A stretch of 64,000 bases of DNA from Thereva unica (Eukaryota; Arthropoda; Insecta; Diptera; Therevidae), in the NCBI GenBank assembly GCA_949987705.1, contig OX465281.1, positions 179,814,516 through 179,878,515 of the forward strand. Reading direction: 5' to 3'. How positions within the stretch are numbered: position 1 is the first letter of the stretch; each line of letters begins with the position of its first letter. Below the pieces are notes generated by a model. That model searched no databases. It had not been told where the DNA came from and worked only from the letters and a program-made list of their open reading frames with translations. A program made the translations under genes and the position numbers. Positions 53,208 to 63,171 of the stretch are shown in pieces.

Positions 53208-53638
53208 ATGTGTGTTTAAGACCACGGCGGGACTGTGATCATCGCATGCGCCCCTTCCAATTTCACCACAAGGTACGGCGCCCATGGCTCGCAGTGATAA
53301 GAGCCGTTGTTATTAACCGTTATCGATCCCCAGAAACGATGCGAAAAACTGATGTAGAGCACTTTGCTAACTGACGCCGGCGACTGCAGATCCACATTCT
53401 CTGGACGGGACTAGACGAGCCACAGCAGAAGAAGAGACAATTTTGAGAGCAGTTTTTCACCGTTGAGGACGTTTTATACTTAACACCAATCTTAAAGTGA
53501 ATTATATAATAAAGAAAATTAATAATTAGTTGAAAGGAGCGTTTCCCTCAAAGAAGCTTAAAGAAGAAAACTCATCCCAGGCCAATTCCTCGGTCCATCC
53601 CTTTTTTCGAGCAGCTCAACCACTCACCCCCAAAACAT
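53208..53638 (+). repeat. Isolated BEL/Pao-like 5' LTR (tentative)
   Basis: It begins TGTGTGTTTAAGACCACGGC and ends CCCCAAAACA, directly before the tRNA-Tyr-type PBS. No second copy of this LTR and no gag-pol were found, so the LTR start is a guess from the TG...CA rule. Confidence 0.5.
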
Positions 53639-53639
53639 T

Positions 53640-53656
53640 GGTCCTTCGAGCCGGAT
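53640..53656 (+). other. Primer binding site (tRNA-Tyr type)
   Basis: TGGTCCTTCGAGCCGGA, identical to the first 17 bases of the BEL/Pao PBS at 41847. Confidence 0.7.
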
Positions 53657-54529
53657 CTTCCCTCCCAAGGTGAGTAATAGAATAGTTGCATTATTAGTAT
53701 TTTAGTTTTCTCATTCAATTATCGTTTCTCCAAGTGAAATATGCGCTAACCAGGAAAAAAAAGGTGAAAAGATCATAACCTTGCAAATTAAAGAATATTT
53801 ACATTTTTTGTTTCTTCTTCAGTGAAAATTCAAAGGGTTTCGACGGTGAGAACGGTAACACACACGATTCCGCTCACATAGGGTAAATTTATAAAGTTAT
53901 TTGACGAATTATCGCTTCCCGCTAACGCTGAATTGGATTAAGTGAAGAGTTTCCCAAATTCCACCAACCAAATAATTTCTGAGTGTTTTGTTTTCACAAG
54001 TGGATAGAATTAATACAATTTGCTAATTATTTATCCCCTAACATAATTTGTGATTGTTTCAAAGTACACATCCAGTCAAAGGGTAATTGAACGGGCTTTG
54101 CTGTTTTTTTTTTGATTCTGTAGTTAAACGGGAAATCCTATTTACTTTAAAGAATCTTGCATTTAAATTTGGTGGTTTTATAATTTGGAAAAGAATTTGA
54201 AGCTTCAAGGTGCACATGTGCGTTCGGTTCCGTTGTTCAGTGTAAGGTTCATTATGTGGATTTGCCCTTTTGCGGTTTATTAGGAAGGAATTCTAGTTAC
54301 ATTTAAAGAATTTGCATTTTTAAATTTGGTGGTTTTTAGCTTTTTCAAAAAAAAAAGCTTATACAGAGGCTCTGACCGTCTGAAGCCTACTTTCATCTCT
54401 GAAAGTACTGCCGCTACAGACTTGGGCCATATCACAAAATGTAGCTCTTGGTCAAAAGACCAAAAACTGAGAAAATGGTCTGGAAATTTCAACCAGAAGT
54501 ATATTTAAACAACAAAAAAGAGTCTTTAA
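53657..54529. other. Leader-like non-coding sequence with small duplications
   Basis: No gene. TTAAA-GAATYTTGCATTT..AAATTTGGTGGTTTT occurs twice (about 54145-54180 and 54300-54337). 54183-54243 recurs at 60011-60071. It is probably the remaining leader of a deleted BEL-like element. Confidence 0.45.
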
Positions 54530-54855
54530 AGAAAATATTGTGACTAATTTTTGTGTTCTAAGGCTTATAACTTCTTAATTATTCATTTTACCACAAAATT
54601 TTTAAGGAATAAATTGTAGATTATTTAATTCTAAACAAAAAGTGTCCTTGCAAATTTCCGGTAAGATGTGCCGTTTCGGAGATATAGTGGAAAATCCATT
54701 TGCATACGTTTTCCAAGATGGCGGTCAAATGGGGGGGGGGGTTAGAGTCCCGAAAACTCAAACTTAAGCTCACCCTGACCCCCCCTACACATCCCAAAAA
54801 TAAAACCTTGTCCTGCATTTTTGCAATGTTAAAGTACCATTTCCATGGACTACAT
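54530..54855 (+). repeat. Dispersed repeat X, copy 2
   Basis: Matches 7640-7935 in the same orientation. This copy retains an additional CCAAGATGGCGG and poly-G segment that the first lacks. Confidence 0.75.
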
Positions 54856-54867
54856 ATAAAGGGCTAG

Positions 54868-54929
54868 GGAAAGTCCCTCGTCTGTGGGGCTGCGAGTTCG
54901 ATCCTTCGGCTCGCGGTGCTTTTTTTTCG
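54868..54929 (+). ncRNA. tRNA-like B-box and Pol III terminator (weak)
   Basis: GCGAGTTCGATCC resembles a Pol III B box and is followed 16 bases later by T(8). CGCGAGCCGAA-type pairing could form around it. No A box or cloverleaf was found, so this is at best a SINE or tRNA-pseudogene scrap. Confidence 0.25.
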
Positions 54930-55613
54930 TCATAATAATTTTTTTTAATTTCCTTCGGGGATTTTGTTTCATATGAAACAAGTTTTTGACATGAATACGT
55001 CTCTAAATTTGCTTCCAGAACAAAAACCGATGATAACGAAATTATGGCATATAGTTTTTATTTGCTGCTCAAAAACTATTTATTATTTATTTATATTGAA
55101 TAAAGAAATATACCATGACGTGGGTGAAGAATCAAAGAATTTTATTGTTTACATTTGATTTCCTTTTTTTTAAGCTATGATGATTATATTGTAGTGTTTA
55201 ATAAACACTTTGTTAAGTTTTAGATTACGCAGTCTCACAACTTATATAAGCCTTTAACAAAAACTTTTCAAGATTAATTATATATAGCGTTGGTCAGTGT
55301 GATACTTATGAATCTCCATGGCCAAACTAGGGTGCGGTAAGCCGAGTTTTTAACAATAAGACATGTATGTTTAAGTAAAATAATACACCTAATTCTGTTG
55401 TGCAAAGTGCATCACATTAGATTTTCCTCCAATCCAAAGAAAAATGTTTAGATTCGTTTTCTATAGTGTTTACATGTGTGATGTGCTTTTTTTCCAATTT
55501 GACACATTCGAATTATTGGCCTCGATTCCCAGATCCGGCGGGTTGGAAGTGAGTGCGGATCAATCTCCACTTAATATATTGTCATCCAATCTGAAGTGTT
55601 ATTCAACAGAAAG
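54930..55613. other. No gene seen
   Basis: AT-rich sequence up to the mag-like element's target site. Frames of 60-75 codons show no known domain. Confidence 0.45.
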
Positions 55614-55618
55614 AATAC

Positions 55619-55770
55619 TGTTATATAGCAGCCTGGCAACACTCTCGCTTGATTTAATATTGAATTAACATAGCTGTTAAGTTTAGTCATAAGCAGGCAT
55701 TGTAATGATTCAGACGTGTGAATTAATAAACGTTTTTAACTGGAAGTAATCTTTTTGCTGATATATAACA
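55619..55770 (+). repeat. mag-like 5' LTR
   Basis: 152 bp with TGTTATAT/ATATAACA inverted ends. The following GTGGCGACGAGGAG should contain the PBS; I could not assign its tRNA. Confidence 0.93.
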
Positions 55771-55803
55771 GTGGCGACGAGGAGTAAAAAATAAAAGACG
55801 AAA

Positions 55804-58800
55804 ATGTCACTAAAAGACGTGGAAGAAATCCCGCGGGTTTCGGGAAATAACAATTCAACAGCGTTCGCAATCGGCAGTGTGGAAATATATACAGCTACCA
55901 CTTCCTGGACTAGCTATATGGAACGTTTGGAGTTATATTTTGAAGCTAACGGCATTACGGAGGCAAGCAGAAAGAAAGCAATCCTGCTGACGGTGGTTGG
56001 AGGAGAAACATACGAGTTGCTGCGATCTCTGGCTACCCCAAAAGCTCCGAAAGATCTACTGTATAAAGAAATCATTGGAATACTGAAAAATCATTTTCAT
56101 CCAAAGCCTAATGAAATAATTCAAAGTTATAGGTTTTACAAAAGACATCAGCTGGATAGTGAGCCGGTAGTAAACTTTGTGGCAGATTTACAAAAAATCA
56201 GTGAACATTTCGAATTTGCGGAATTGGACAAAATGCTAAGAGATCAGCTTGTAATTGGGATAAAAGATCAAAGCGTTCAAAAAAAATTATTTGCAGAACA
56301 GAATCTGACCTTCAAAAGGGCATTGGAAATAGCTACAGCATCAGAAGCGGCTAGCAGTAATGTGCAACAACTTCGTGCAGATACAGACACACTTAGAAAG
56401 GCACAACACAACGATATTTTTACGGTAAGAAAACACAAATACACCGATAAACTGGTCCCCAAAAAAATTTCTAAAACAAAATACGAAGCCGATCAATGTT
56501 ACCGTTGTTTAGAAATCCATAACCCTTCATGTTGCAAGTTCCGCAATGCAATTTGTTCATATTGTAAGAGAAAGGGGCATATCGTCAAGGCTTGCTGGAA
56601 AAGAGTGGAAAAAAATAAAAAACAAGGACCGAAACATTCCTTAAATAGTGTCGACAGCGATATTGCATATTCTGTTTTTGACATTAATACGGTAGTGCCA
56701 GAAACTACAATGTCGCCGAAAGTAATGGTGAATATTTCGCTGAATGGTGTAATTGTGCAGATGGAGGTGGATTCGGGTGCGTCAGTTTCGATAATTTCAG
56801 AAATGGTTTGGAATAATATAAACAGATGTAAAAAAAAGTTAGAACCAAGCAATATTGGTCTGCAGACGTGGTTAAAAGAACCGTTAAACGTTCTCGGTGA
56901 AGCCCGGATAAAGGTGTTATTTAAAAACATCAACATAATGCTGCCTTTATTAGTTGTCAAAGGAGATGGTAATAGCCTGTTGGGTAGAAGTTGGTTCGCT
57001 CCCTTAGGTATCAGAGTGGACGGAATTAATTCAATTAATAGTGAAGTTACTGATATGGAATTTCAAAAACTAAAACATATATTTTCAGATGTTTTTTGCG
57101 ATAATTTAGGCGCTTATGCAGGTCATCCAGTCACACTCGAAGTAAAAGCTGACGTTAAACCAGTTTTTCTTAAACATCGCCAAGTACCTTTTGCGCTGAA
57201 ACCCGCTGTGGAAGAAGAAATTGATAAGCTAGTACAGCAAGGTATATTTGAACCGACAGAGTTTACAGATTGGGCCACGCCTTTAGTTGTAGTCCGTAAA
57301 ACAGATGGATCGATAAGATTATGTGGTGATTACCGTAGTACGGTGAATAAGTTTATAAGGGAAGGTACTTATGCTTTACCCACAATTAATGAAATTTTTG
57401 CAGCTATAGCTCCAGCTAAGTTTTTTGCTAAATTAGATTTGAAGCAAGCCTACCAACAACTTGTTGTCGATGATGAAGCGGCACACATACTAACAGTCAA
57501 TACGCATAAAGGTCTGTTCAAAGTAAGACGCTTAGCTTTCGGGATTAAGTCGGCAGCAGGAATTTTTCAGCGCTGCATAGACAATATCCTAAAGGGTCTG
57601 TCGGGCGTTGCTGCTTATTTGGATGATATTTACATATCAGCAGATGAAAAACAACAATTATATAGCCGATTATTTGAAGTTTTGCGGCGATTGCAGCAAT
57701 ACAAATTAACTGTGAGACAAGATAAGTGTCAATTTCCATTAACGGAAATAGAATGTTTAGGATTTAAATTAAATTGCAACGGCATTTCGCCATCGCTTAA
57801 ACGAATTCAAGCCATTAATCATGTACCGGTTCCCCAAAATAAGCAGGAATTACAAGCATTTTTAGGAATGATAAATTTTTACAATCGATTTCTAAAAGAT
57901 AAGGCTTCTGTAGCCGAAGAATTACACAGACTTTTGGAGAATAACAAACAGTTTATTTGGAATAAAAAATGTGAAAGAGCTTTTAACGAACTGAAGAAGG
58001 CGCTAACATCTATACCAGTGTTGACACATTTTGATAAAGAGAAACCAGTCGTGTTAGCCTGTGACGCCTCATCCTATGGTGTAGGGGCTGTTCTATCATA
58101 CAAAATTGACGGAGAAGAAAAGCCGATTGCGTATGCTTCGAGGACGCTGAGTACGAGTGAAAGAAATTATGGTCAGTTTGATAAAGAAGCCTTAGCAATA
58201 ATCTTTGGCGTCAAGCATTTCCATCAATATCTAGCAAACAGGCCATTTACGATCATAACAGATCATAGACCGTTATTAGGCATATTCGATGTGAATAAAA
58301 GTATCCCGATAATAATTTCGCCGAGAATGAAAAGGTGGTGTTTAATATTAAGCGCTTATGACTACTGCCTGGAATACAGAGCTGGTAAAGAACATGGGAA
58401 TGCAGACTGTTTAAGTAGATTACCATTGCAAGCACGAGTGGAGGAATCAAACACGATAGGCGATATTTTGCTACTAGAAGGAGTTACAGACCCACCAGTG
58501 AGTCACAATAAAATAAAACAAAAAACCGACAAGGATCCGATACTGAGCAGGGTCATGCGTTTTCTACGCCACGGTTGGCCGTCACCTACACAGAAACTGC
58601 AACCAGAATTTGAGACTTTTCGTAGTAAGAAGGAAGAACTATCAATACATGAAGGATGTCTACTGTGGGGAAGTCGTGTAGTGGTACCCAATAGTTTGAG
58701 AGATAGAGTAATGCAATTCCTACACGCTAATCACCCAGGTATGTCAACGATGAAAGCAATCGCAAGAAGCTATGTGTGGTGGCCCAATATCGACAGTAAC

Positions 58801-59415
58801 ATAGAGGAGTTTGTTAAGCTTTGTAAGAAGTGCCAGCAGCAAAGAAGAGACCCGCCGAAAGCTCCACTACAGGATAATAGGAATCCAGAAATTCCATGGT
58901 CGAAGCTACACATGGACTTTGCCGGGCCGTTTAGAAATAACAACTTCCTGATTGTTGTGGATGCATACTCCAAATGGGTAGAGGTATGTGTTGTAAATTC
59001 GCAGTCATCCGCAGAGACCATAAAACATCTCAGAAAACTATTTGCAACGCATGGCATCCCCGACCTGGTTGTTTCAGACAATGGAAGAGCGTTTGTGTCA
59101 GAGGAAATTCAGAGGTTCTTCAGCGGAAACGGTATCCAATATCGATACATAGCACCTTACCACCCCTCGAGCAATGGGCAGGCTGAGAGAATGGTTGGAT
59201 ACGCAAAACAAGTCCTGAAATCTTTGGAGGAAGGTGACATCAACGTCCAAGTCGCAAGGTTTATGTTCCGACAACATACCTCACCACATTCCACTACAAA
59301 GAAGACGCCAGCAGAGATGTTTATGGGTCGCAAAATCAAAACAGCGTTGGATTTACTGCATCCTGACAAAGCTACAAGAAGTGGACAAGAAGAAGATTTT
59401 GATGAAGCGATATAA
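55804..59415 (+). CDS. Gag-Pol polyprotein of the mag-like element
   Basis: ATG at 55804 (AAAATGTCACTAAAAG). Domains in order: capsid (YLxFEANGIT-type start, RFYKRHQLDSEPVVNFV near 112); knuckles CYRCLEIHNPSCC near 233 and CSYCKRKGHIVKAC near 250; aspartic protease VDSGASVSII near 322; RT with LDLKQAYQQL near 543 and YLDDIYIS near 605; RNase H with ACDASSYGVGAVL near 752 and DHRPLLGIF; and integrase with the HHCC region (HANHPGMS), HMDFAGPF near 1037, VSDNGRAF near 1090 and SSNGQAERM near 1122. Gag and Pol share one frame, as in mag/K02A2.6-type elements. The frame ends early at 59413-59415, just after integrase. Confidence 0.94.
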   Translation: MSLKDVEEIPRVSGNNNSTAFAIGSVEIYTATTSWTSYMERLELYFEANGITEASRKKAILLTVVGGETYELLRSLATPKAPKDLLYKEIIGILKNHFHPKPNEIIQSYRFYKRHQLDSEPVVNFVADLQKISEHFEFAELDKMLRDQLVIGIKDQSVQKKLFAEQNLTFKRALEIATASEAASSNVQQLRADTDTLRKAQHNDIFTVRKHKYTDKLVPKKISKTKYEADQCYRCLEIHNPSCCKFRNAICSYCKRKGHIVKACWKRVEKNKKQGPKHSLNSVDSDIAYSVFDINTVVPETTMSPKVMVNISLNGVIVQMEVDSGASVSIISEMVWNNINRCKKKLEPSNIGLQTWLKEPLNVLGEARIKVLFKNINIMLPLLVVKGDGNSLLGRSWFAPLGIRVDGINSINSEVTDMEFQKLKHIFSDVFCDNLGAYAGHPVTLEVKADVKPVFLKHRQVPFALKPAVEEEIDKLVQQGIFEPTEFTDWATPLVVVRKTDGSIRLCGDYRSTVNKFIREGTYALPTINEIFAAIAPAKFFAKLDLKQAYQQLVVDDEAAHILTVNTHKGLFKVRRLAFGIKSAAGIFQRCIDNILKGLSGVAAYLDDIYISADEKQQLYSRLFEVLRRLQQYKLTVRQDKCQFPLTEIECLGFKLNCNGISPSLKRIQAINHVPVPQNKQELQAFLGMINFYNRFLKDKASVAEELHRLLENNKQFIWNKKCERAFNELKKALTSIPVLTHFDKEKPVVLACDASSYGVGAVLSYKIDGEEKPIAYASRTLSTSERNYGQFDKEALAIIFGVKHFHQYLANRPFTIITDHRPLLGIFDVNKSIPIIISPRMKRWCLILSAYDYCLEYRAGKEHGNADCLSRLPLQARVEESNTIGDILLLEGVTDPPVSHNKIKQKTDKDPILSRVMRFLRHGWPSPTQKLQPEFETFRSKKEELSIHEGCLLWGSRVVVPNSLRDRVMQFLHANHPGMSTMKAIARSYVWWPNIDSNIEEFVKLCKKCQQQRRDPPKAPLQDNRNPEIPWSKLHMDFAGPFRNNNFLIVVDAYSKWVEVCVVNSQSSAETIKHLRKLFATHGIPDLVVSDNGRAFVSEEIQRFFSGNGIQYRYIAPYHPSSNGQAERMVGYAKQVLKSLEEGDINVQVARFMFRQHTSPHSTTKKTPAEMFMGRKIKTALDLLHPDKATRSGQEEDFDEAI

Positions 59416-59787
59416 GGAAATTTGCAGTAGGTGAAAACGTGCTCGTTCGAAACTACGGCCCAGGTCCGCGCTGGATTTTAGCCAATGTCATACAGATATC
59501 CGGTCCAGTTTCATATGTATGTGAAACCAGCCAGCGAGGGACAAATAGCAAGGAGGCACGTGGATCAGATTATCAAACGATCTTATCTAGTAGACTCAGA
59601 TAAACACGCGGAACACAGGCGGCCAAATACTGAAGAGTTAAGCAGATACGTGGGACACAGGTGGCAGAATCAAGAAGGTGCAAACCTAGGTTTAGAACTC
59701 CCGACGACAGAAACAGATAACCACCAACCTAAAGTTCGTCGATCCTCAAGAGTACGGAAACAAACAGAATTTTATAAACCAGCCTAA
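59416..59787 (+). pseudogene. Frameshifted C-terminal tail of the polyprotein
   Basis: In other frames the sequence continues KFAVGENVLVRNYGPGPRW, then ARRHVDQIIKRSYLVDSD and VRRSSRVRKQTEFYKP before a stop at 59787. This is the usual integrase C-terminal module of mag-type elements. Two frame changes, near 59400-59415 and 59520, separate it from the main frame. Whether they abolish integration is unknown. Confidence 0.8.
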
Positions 59788-59798
59788 ATGGGGAGGAC

Positions 59799-59950
59799 TG
59801 TTATATAGCAGCCTGGCAACACTCTCGCTTGATTTAATATTGAATTAACATAGCTGTTAAGTTTAGTCATAAGCAGGCATTGTAATGATTCAGACGTGAG
59901 AATTAATAAACGTTTTTAACTGGAAGTAATCTTTTTGCTGATATATAACA
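59799..59950 (+). repeat. mag-like 3' LTR
   Basis: 152 bp, one difference from the 5' LTR (GTGTG versus GTGAG). Confidence 0.93.
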
Positions 59951-60010
59951 AATACCATGAAAAAGCGTAATTAGTGGCTAGTCTCTAGGCACAACATCCC
60001 ACTAGTTATT

Positions 60011-60071
60011 ATTTGGCAAAGAATTTGAAATTTCAAGGTGCACATGTGCGATCGGTTCCGTTGTTCAGTGT
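60011..60071 (+). repeat. Short direct repeat of 54183-54243
   Basis: TTCAAGGTGCACATGTGCG and TCGGTTCCGTTGTTCAGTGT are shared with a few substitutions. Confidence 0.75.
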
Positions 60072-60077
60072 ATATAT

Positions 60078-60521
60078 ATAGATTTTCGAGGGATATCGAA
60101 TCAGCCCACTATTTGCGGGTCCCTTTTCGTCCATCTGCCTAGAGTCATCTTATTGGGGTTGCAGTGGGTTGTCCCATTGCTCCCTTGCTTCGACTCCCCT
60201 AGTTATCGCAAGCAGCTGATTGAAGGGAGTCTGCCCCATGTCCTCCATCCAATGGAGTCCAGTTATGGCAGCCCTTTTTCTCGCCACCGCCGGACAGTGA
60301 CACACTATGTGTGTGGCCGTCTCAGGTTCCTCCAGGCACATCCGACAGGTGTCATCCTCCAGAATTCCCATTCTTTTTAGGTGATAGCTGAAACATCCGT
60401 GTCTTGTAATCAGTGCCACCAACCATCTGAGGGTGAGGGGTGAAATGGGGGACGTACTAATTTTTGCGTCTTCCCTCATCTCATTGCAATATATAAGTGA
60501 TATATGTATATATACTGCCAA
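60078..60521 (-). pseudogene. LINE 3' fragment (C-terminal knuckle and 3' UTR)
   Basis: The minus strand reads LVALITRHGCFSYHLKRMG, DTCRMCLEEPETATHIVCHC (a CCHC-like knuckle) and PFNQLLAITRGVE, then a stop near 60150 and a short 3' UTR with GTGGGCTGATTCGATATCCC. It is the C-terminal end of an I/Jockey-type ORF2. The 5' end is cut where the next element's LTR seems to start (about 60520). Confidence 0.8.
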
Positions 60522-60992
60522 TAAAAACTTTTATTTCACATATTTTATATTAATATTATTCTTTTATTTAATACGTTTATTTAACATTTATCTATTATTA
60601 TATTTAATAGTTTTTGATTTTACTAGTTTAAGATTTTTCTATTTTTTATTATGTCACACCGAAAATTACATAACGGTTTTTAATTATACAACTTATTATA
60701 GGAGACTTCCTTATCGAATCAACTCCTAACTAATACTCTCACAAAAATTCAAAATAATTTTTAATATCACAATATTTGTGTGGCTATGTTTTTAAAATTG
60801 ATTCTGTGTACAGTGTATACATACGTGATATGACAATCCAAATTCCCCAAGTGTATTTAATAGTAGTAGTGAGAATCCAAATTGTGACGTAACCAAAAAC
60901 ACTGTGCTTAAAATTATTAGAACAGAAACTGAGTGGAACTTGAATAAAACTTATTACAACGAAACGCGTATATACAAGTAGCGACTGCTACA
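60520..60992 (-). repeat. 3' LTR of element B
   Basis: It starts TGTAGCAGTCGC on the minus strand, directly after the purine tract at 60994-61007. The far end (about 60520) is estimated because the partner LTR is out of view. Confidence 0.6.
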
Positions 60993-61125
60993 TAACTCCC
61001 CCTTCAGCGCGAGCGTCCATGAATGTACTATCATACTTTATTTTAATATTTAATTACTCAAATAAAACGAAAAAAAAAATTTTAATTTTATAACCGAAAT
61101 GAAACTTTTTTCTTTGAACTTCTAG

Positions 61126-61998
61126 TTACTGGTTTTTCATTGTCTTCCTTTTTTCAATAAAGGCGGGTTTTAATCTATCAATTGATACTACCGTTATTTT
61201 TCCGTTGACGTCAATCGTGAAATTTTTTTTATTTCTCTTAATAACTTTAAAAGGACCTTCATAAGGATCCTGTAAGGATCCCCTACTTCTATCTGTCCTC
61301 AAAAACACGAATTCGCAATCTTCTAAGTCTTTTGGAACATAGAAATTTCTTCTTTGATCCCGAGAATCTGTTGGCACGATGTTCCTCATGTGATCTCGTA
61401 ATTGTTCTACTAGGTCTGTTGGATCTGATACTTGGTGTGGATCCCTCACAAAGAATTCTCCGCGGATACGTAATGTTTTACCATAAACTAATTCAGCCGG
61501 ACTACACTTAAGATCCTCCTTAACTGTTGTTCTTAAACCTAGTAATATAGCTGGTATGTGCAACAACCAATTTGGATTAGACATCTTAGCTCTAAGAGAT
61601 GCTTTTAACTGTTTGTGTAGCTTCTCCACCATTCCGTTTGATTGTGGGTGATACGCTGTTGTTCGAATCCTATGGGTTCCTAATAATTTTGAAAATTCCT
61701 CAAAAAGTTTTCCTTCAAATTGACCTCCTTGGTCCGTAGTAACTGTCAATGGAATCCCAAATCTCGGAAAATATTGCTCATATAATGTCTTGACTACTAT
61801 GCTGGCTGTAATACTCTTTAGTGGGTATACTTCCGGCCACCTGGTGAATCGATCCATTACTGTTAACAAGTATACGAATCCTTCCACCGGATGCAATGGG
61901 CCTACCAAATCTACATGGATGTGTTCAAACCTTCCCATAGGTATCTGGAATTTTTGTGAATTTTCGCTTTTTGACACGTTATACATGACTTCGCCCAT
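61126..61998 (-). pseudogene. Integrase core and C-terminus of element B
   Basis: HIHVDLVGPL near 61920, TTDQGGQFEG near 61735 and HPQSNGMVEKLHKQLKA near 61640 supply D-D-E. The tail reads PYEGPFKVIKRNKKNF and IDRLKPAF before the stop near 61126. The frame joins the upstream zinc region by a frameshift near 61980. Confidence 0.9.
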
Positions 61999-62600
61999 AA
62001 ATTAATATCAGTATTCATCCTAGGCCAAAAATATCTTCTTGTAATTAATTTCCTTGTACCTCGTATTCCTGGATGTGATAAGTTATGGATTTTGTCAAAT
62101 ACGCTTCTTCGTAATATCTCTGGTACGAATGGACGATCTCTACTAGTGGAACACTCTAACCATATTTTACTTTCTAAGAAAGGTACATCTGTTTCCACTA
62201 AAATGAATTTCGAACTTTTATTTGGGTTTTCAATCAACTGTTTTAACTCTGTATCATCCTTTTGTGCTTCTGCGATAATGCTTAAATCTATTTGTTTTTC
62301 GCTAACCGCGTCACAATTGCTATTTTCTACGGTTACCCGTGATAAAGTATCCGCTACTACATTTGATTCTCCCTTGATGTATCTTATATCGGAGGTGAAT
62401 TGGGTAACATAGTCTAATAATTGTCTTGCTTGTCTTGGACTTCTCTCCGCTTTGGTCCAAATTGCGGATGTTAAAGGTTTGTGATCCGTGAATACTGTAA
62501 ATTCACGACCTTCCAAAAAAATGTCTAAAGTGCTTAATACTTGAGTACATTGCCAAAAGCTCTCTGTCAAATGTAGAATACTTAATTTCTGCATTGTTTA
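61990..62600 (-). pseudogene. RNase H end and integrase zinc region of element B
   Basis: FTVFTDHKPLTSAIW and RQARQLLDYVTQFTSDIRY are followed by KIHNLSHPGIRGTRKLI and CITCQKAK (H2C2). It is joined to RT-RNase H by a frameshift near 62520. Confidence 0.88.
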
Positions 62601-63171
62601 ATTTTCTGGAATAAAACGCTAAAGGTTCGCTTTCATTGTTGTTAATTTGTTCCAACATTGCTCCAATCGCAATGTTTGATGCATCAACCGTCAACTTCAA
62701 AGTAGGATTCTCCGCTGGATGCACTAATAACGTTGCCGAAATAAAAGCCTTCTTCACTTTGACGAACGCGTCTTCGCATTCTTCCGTCCAGTCAAAATTT
62801 TTTAAACTCTTAGGTTTTTTAAGCTCCCTAACTAAATGTATATGAATGGGGCTTAACAACTCTGCTAATCGTGGAATGAATCTGTGAAAGTAGTTTACCA
62901 TTCCTATGAATTGTTGAATCTGCTTAATGGAAGTAGGTGAAGGGAAATCCTGGATGAATTTAATTCTATTTTCAGAAGGAAGAATCCCGTCCTTCGTAAT
63001 TTTGTGACTTAAAAATTCAATTTCATGTACACCAAAAAGACATTTCCCTGGGTTAATATTTATTCCGTATTCTTCTAAACGGCCGAACACCTGCTCTAAG
63101 TGTTTCTTGTGTTCCTCCTTATTTTTGCTTGCAACCAATATATCATCAATGTAGACAAAAACGAATTCCAA
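62503..63171 (-). pseudogene. RT palm-RNase H of element B
   Basis: [15 protein letters not shown] keeps the YIDD box lost in element A. It is followed by INPGKCLFGVHEIEFLSHKI, QQFIGMVNYFHRFIP, LTVDASNIAIGAML and YSTFDRELLAMYSSIKHFRH. Confidence 0.9.

Larger units (their letters stand above)
55619..59950 (+). mobile_element. mag-like Ty3/gypsy element with very short LTRs
   Basis: The 152-bp LTRs (55619-55770 and 59799-59950), TGTTATATAGC...GATATATAACA, differ at one position. The target duplication AATAC lies at 55614-55618 and 59951-59955. A purine tract (ATGGGGAGGAC) precedes the 3' LTR. One 1203-codon Gag-Pol frame fills the interior; only its extreme C-terminus is frameshifted. A young element, perhaps recently active. 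Confidence 0.94.
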
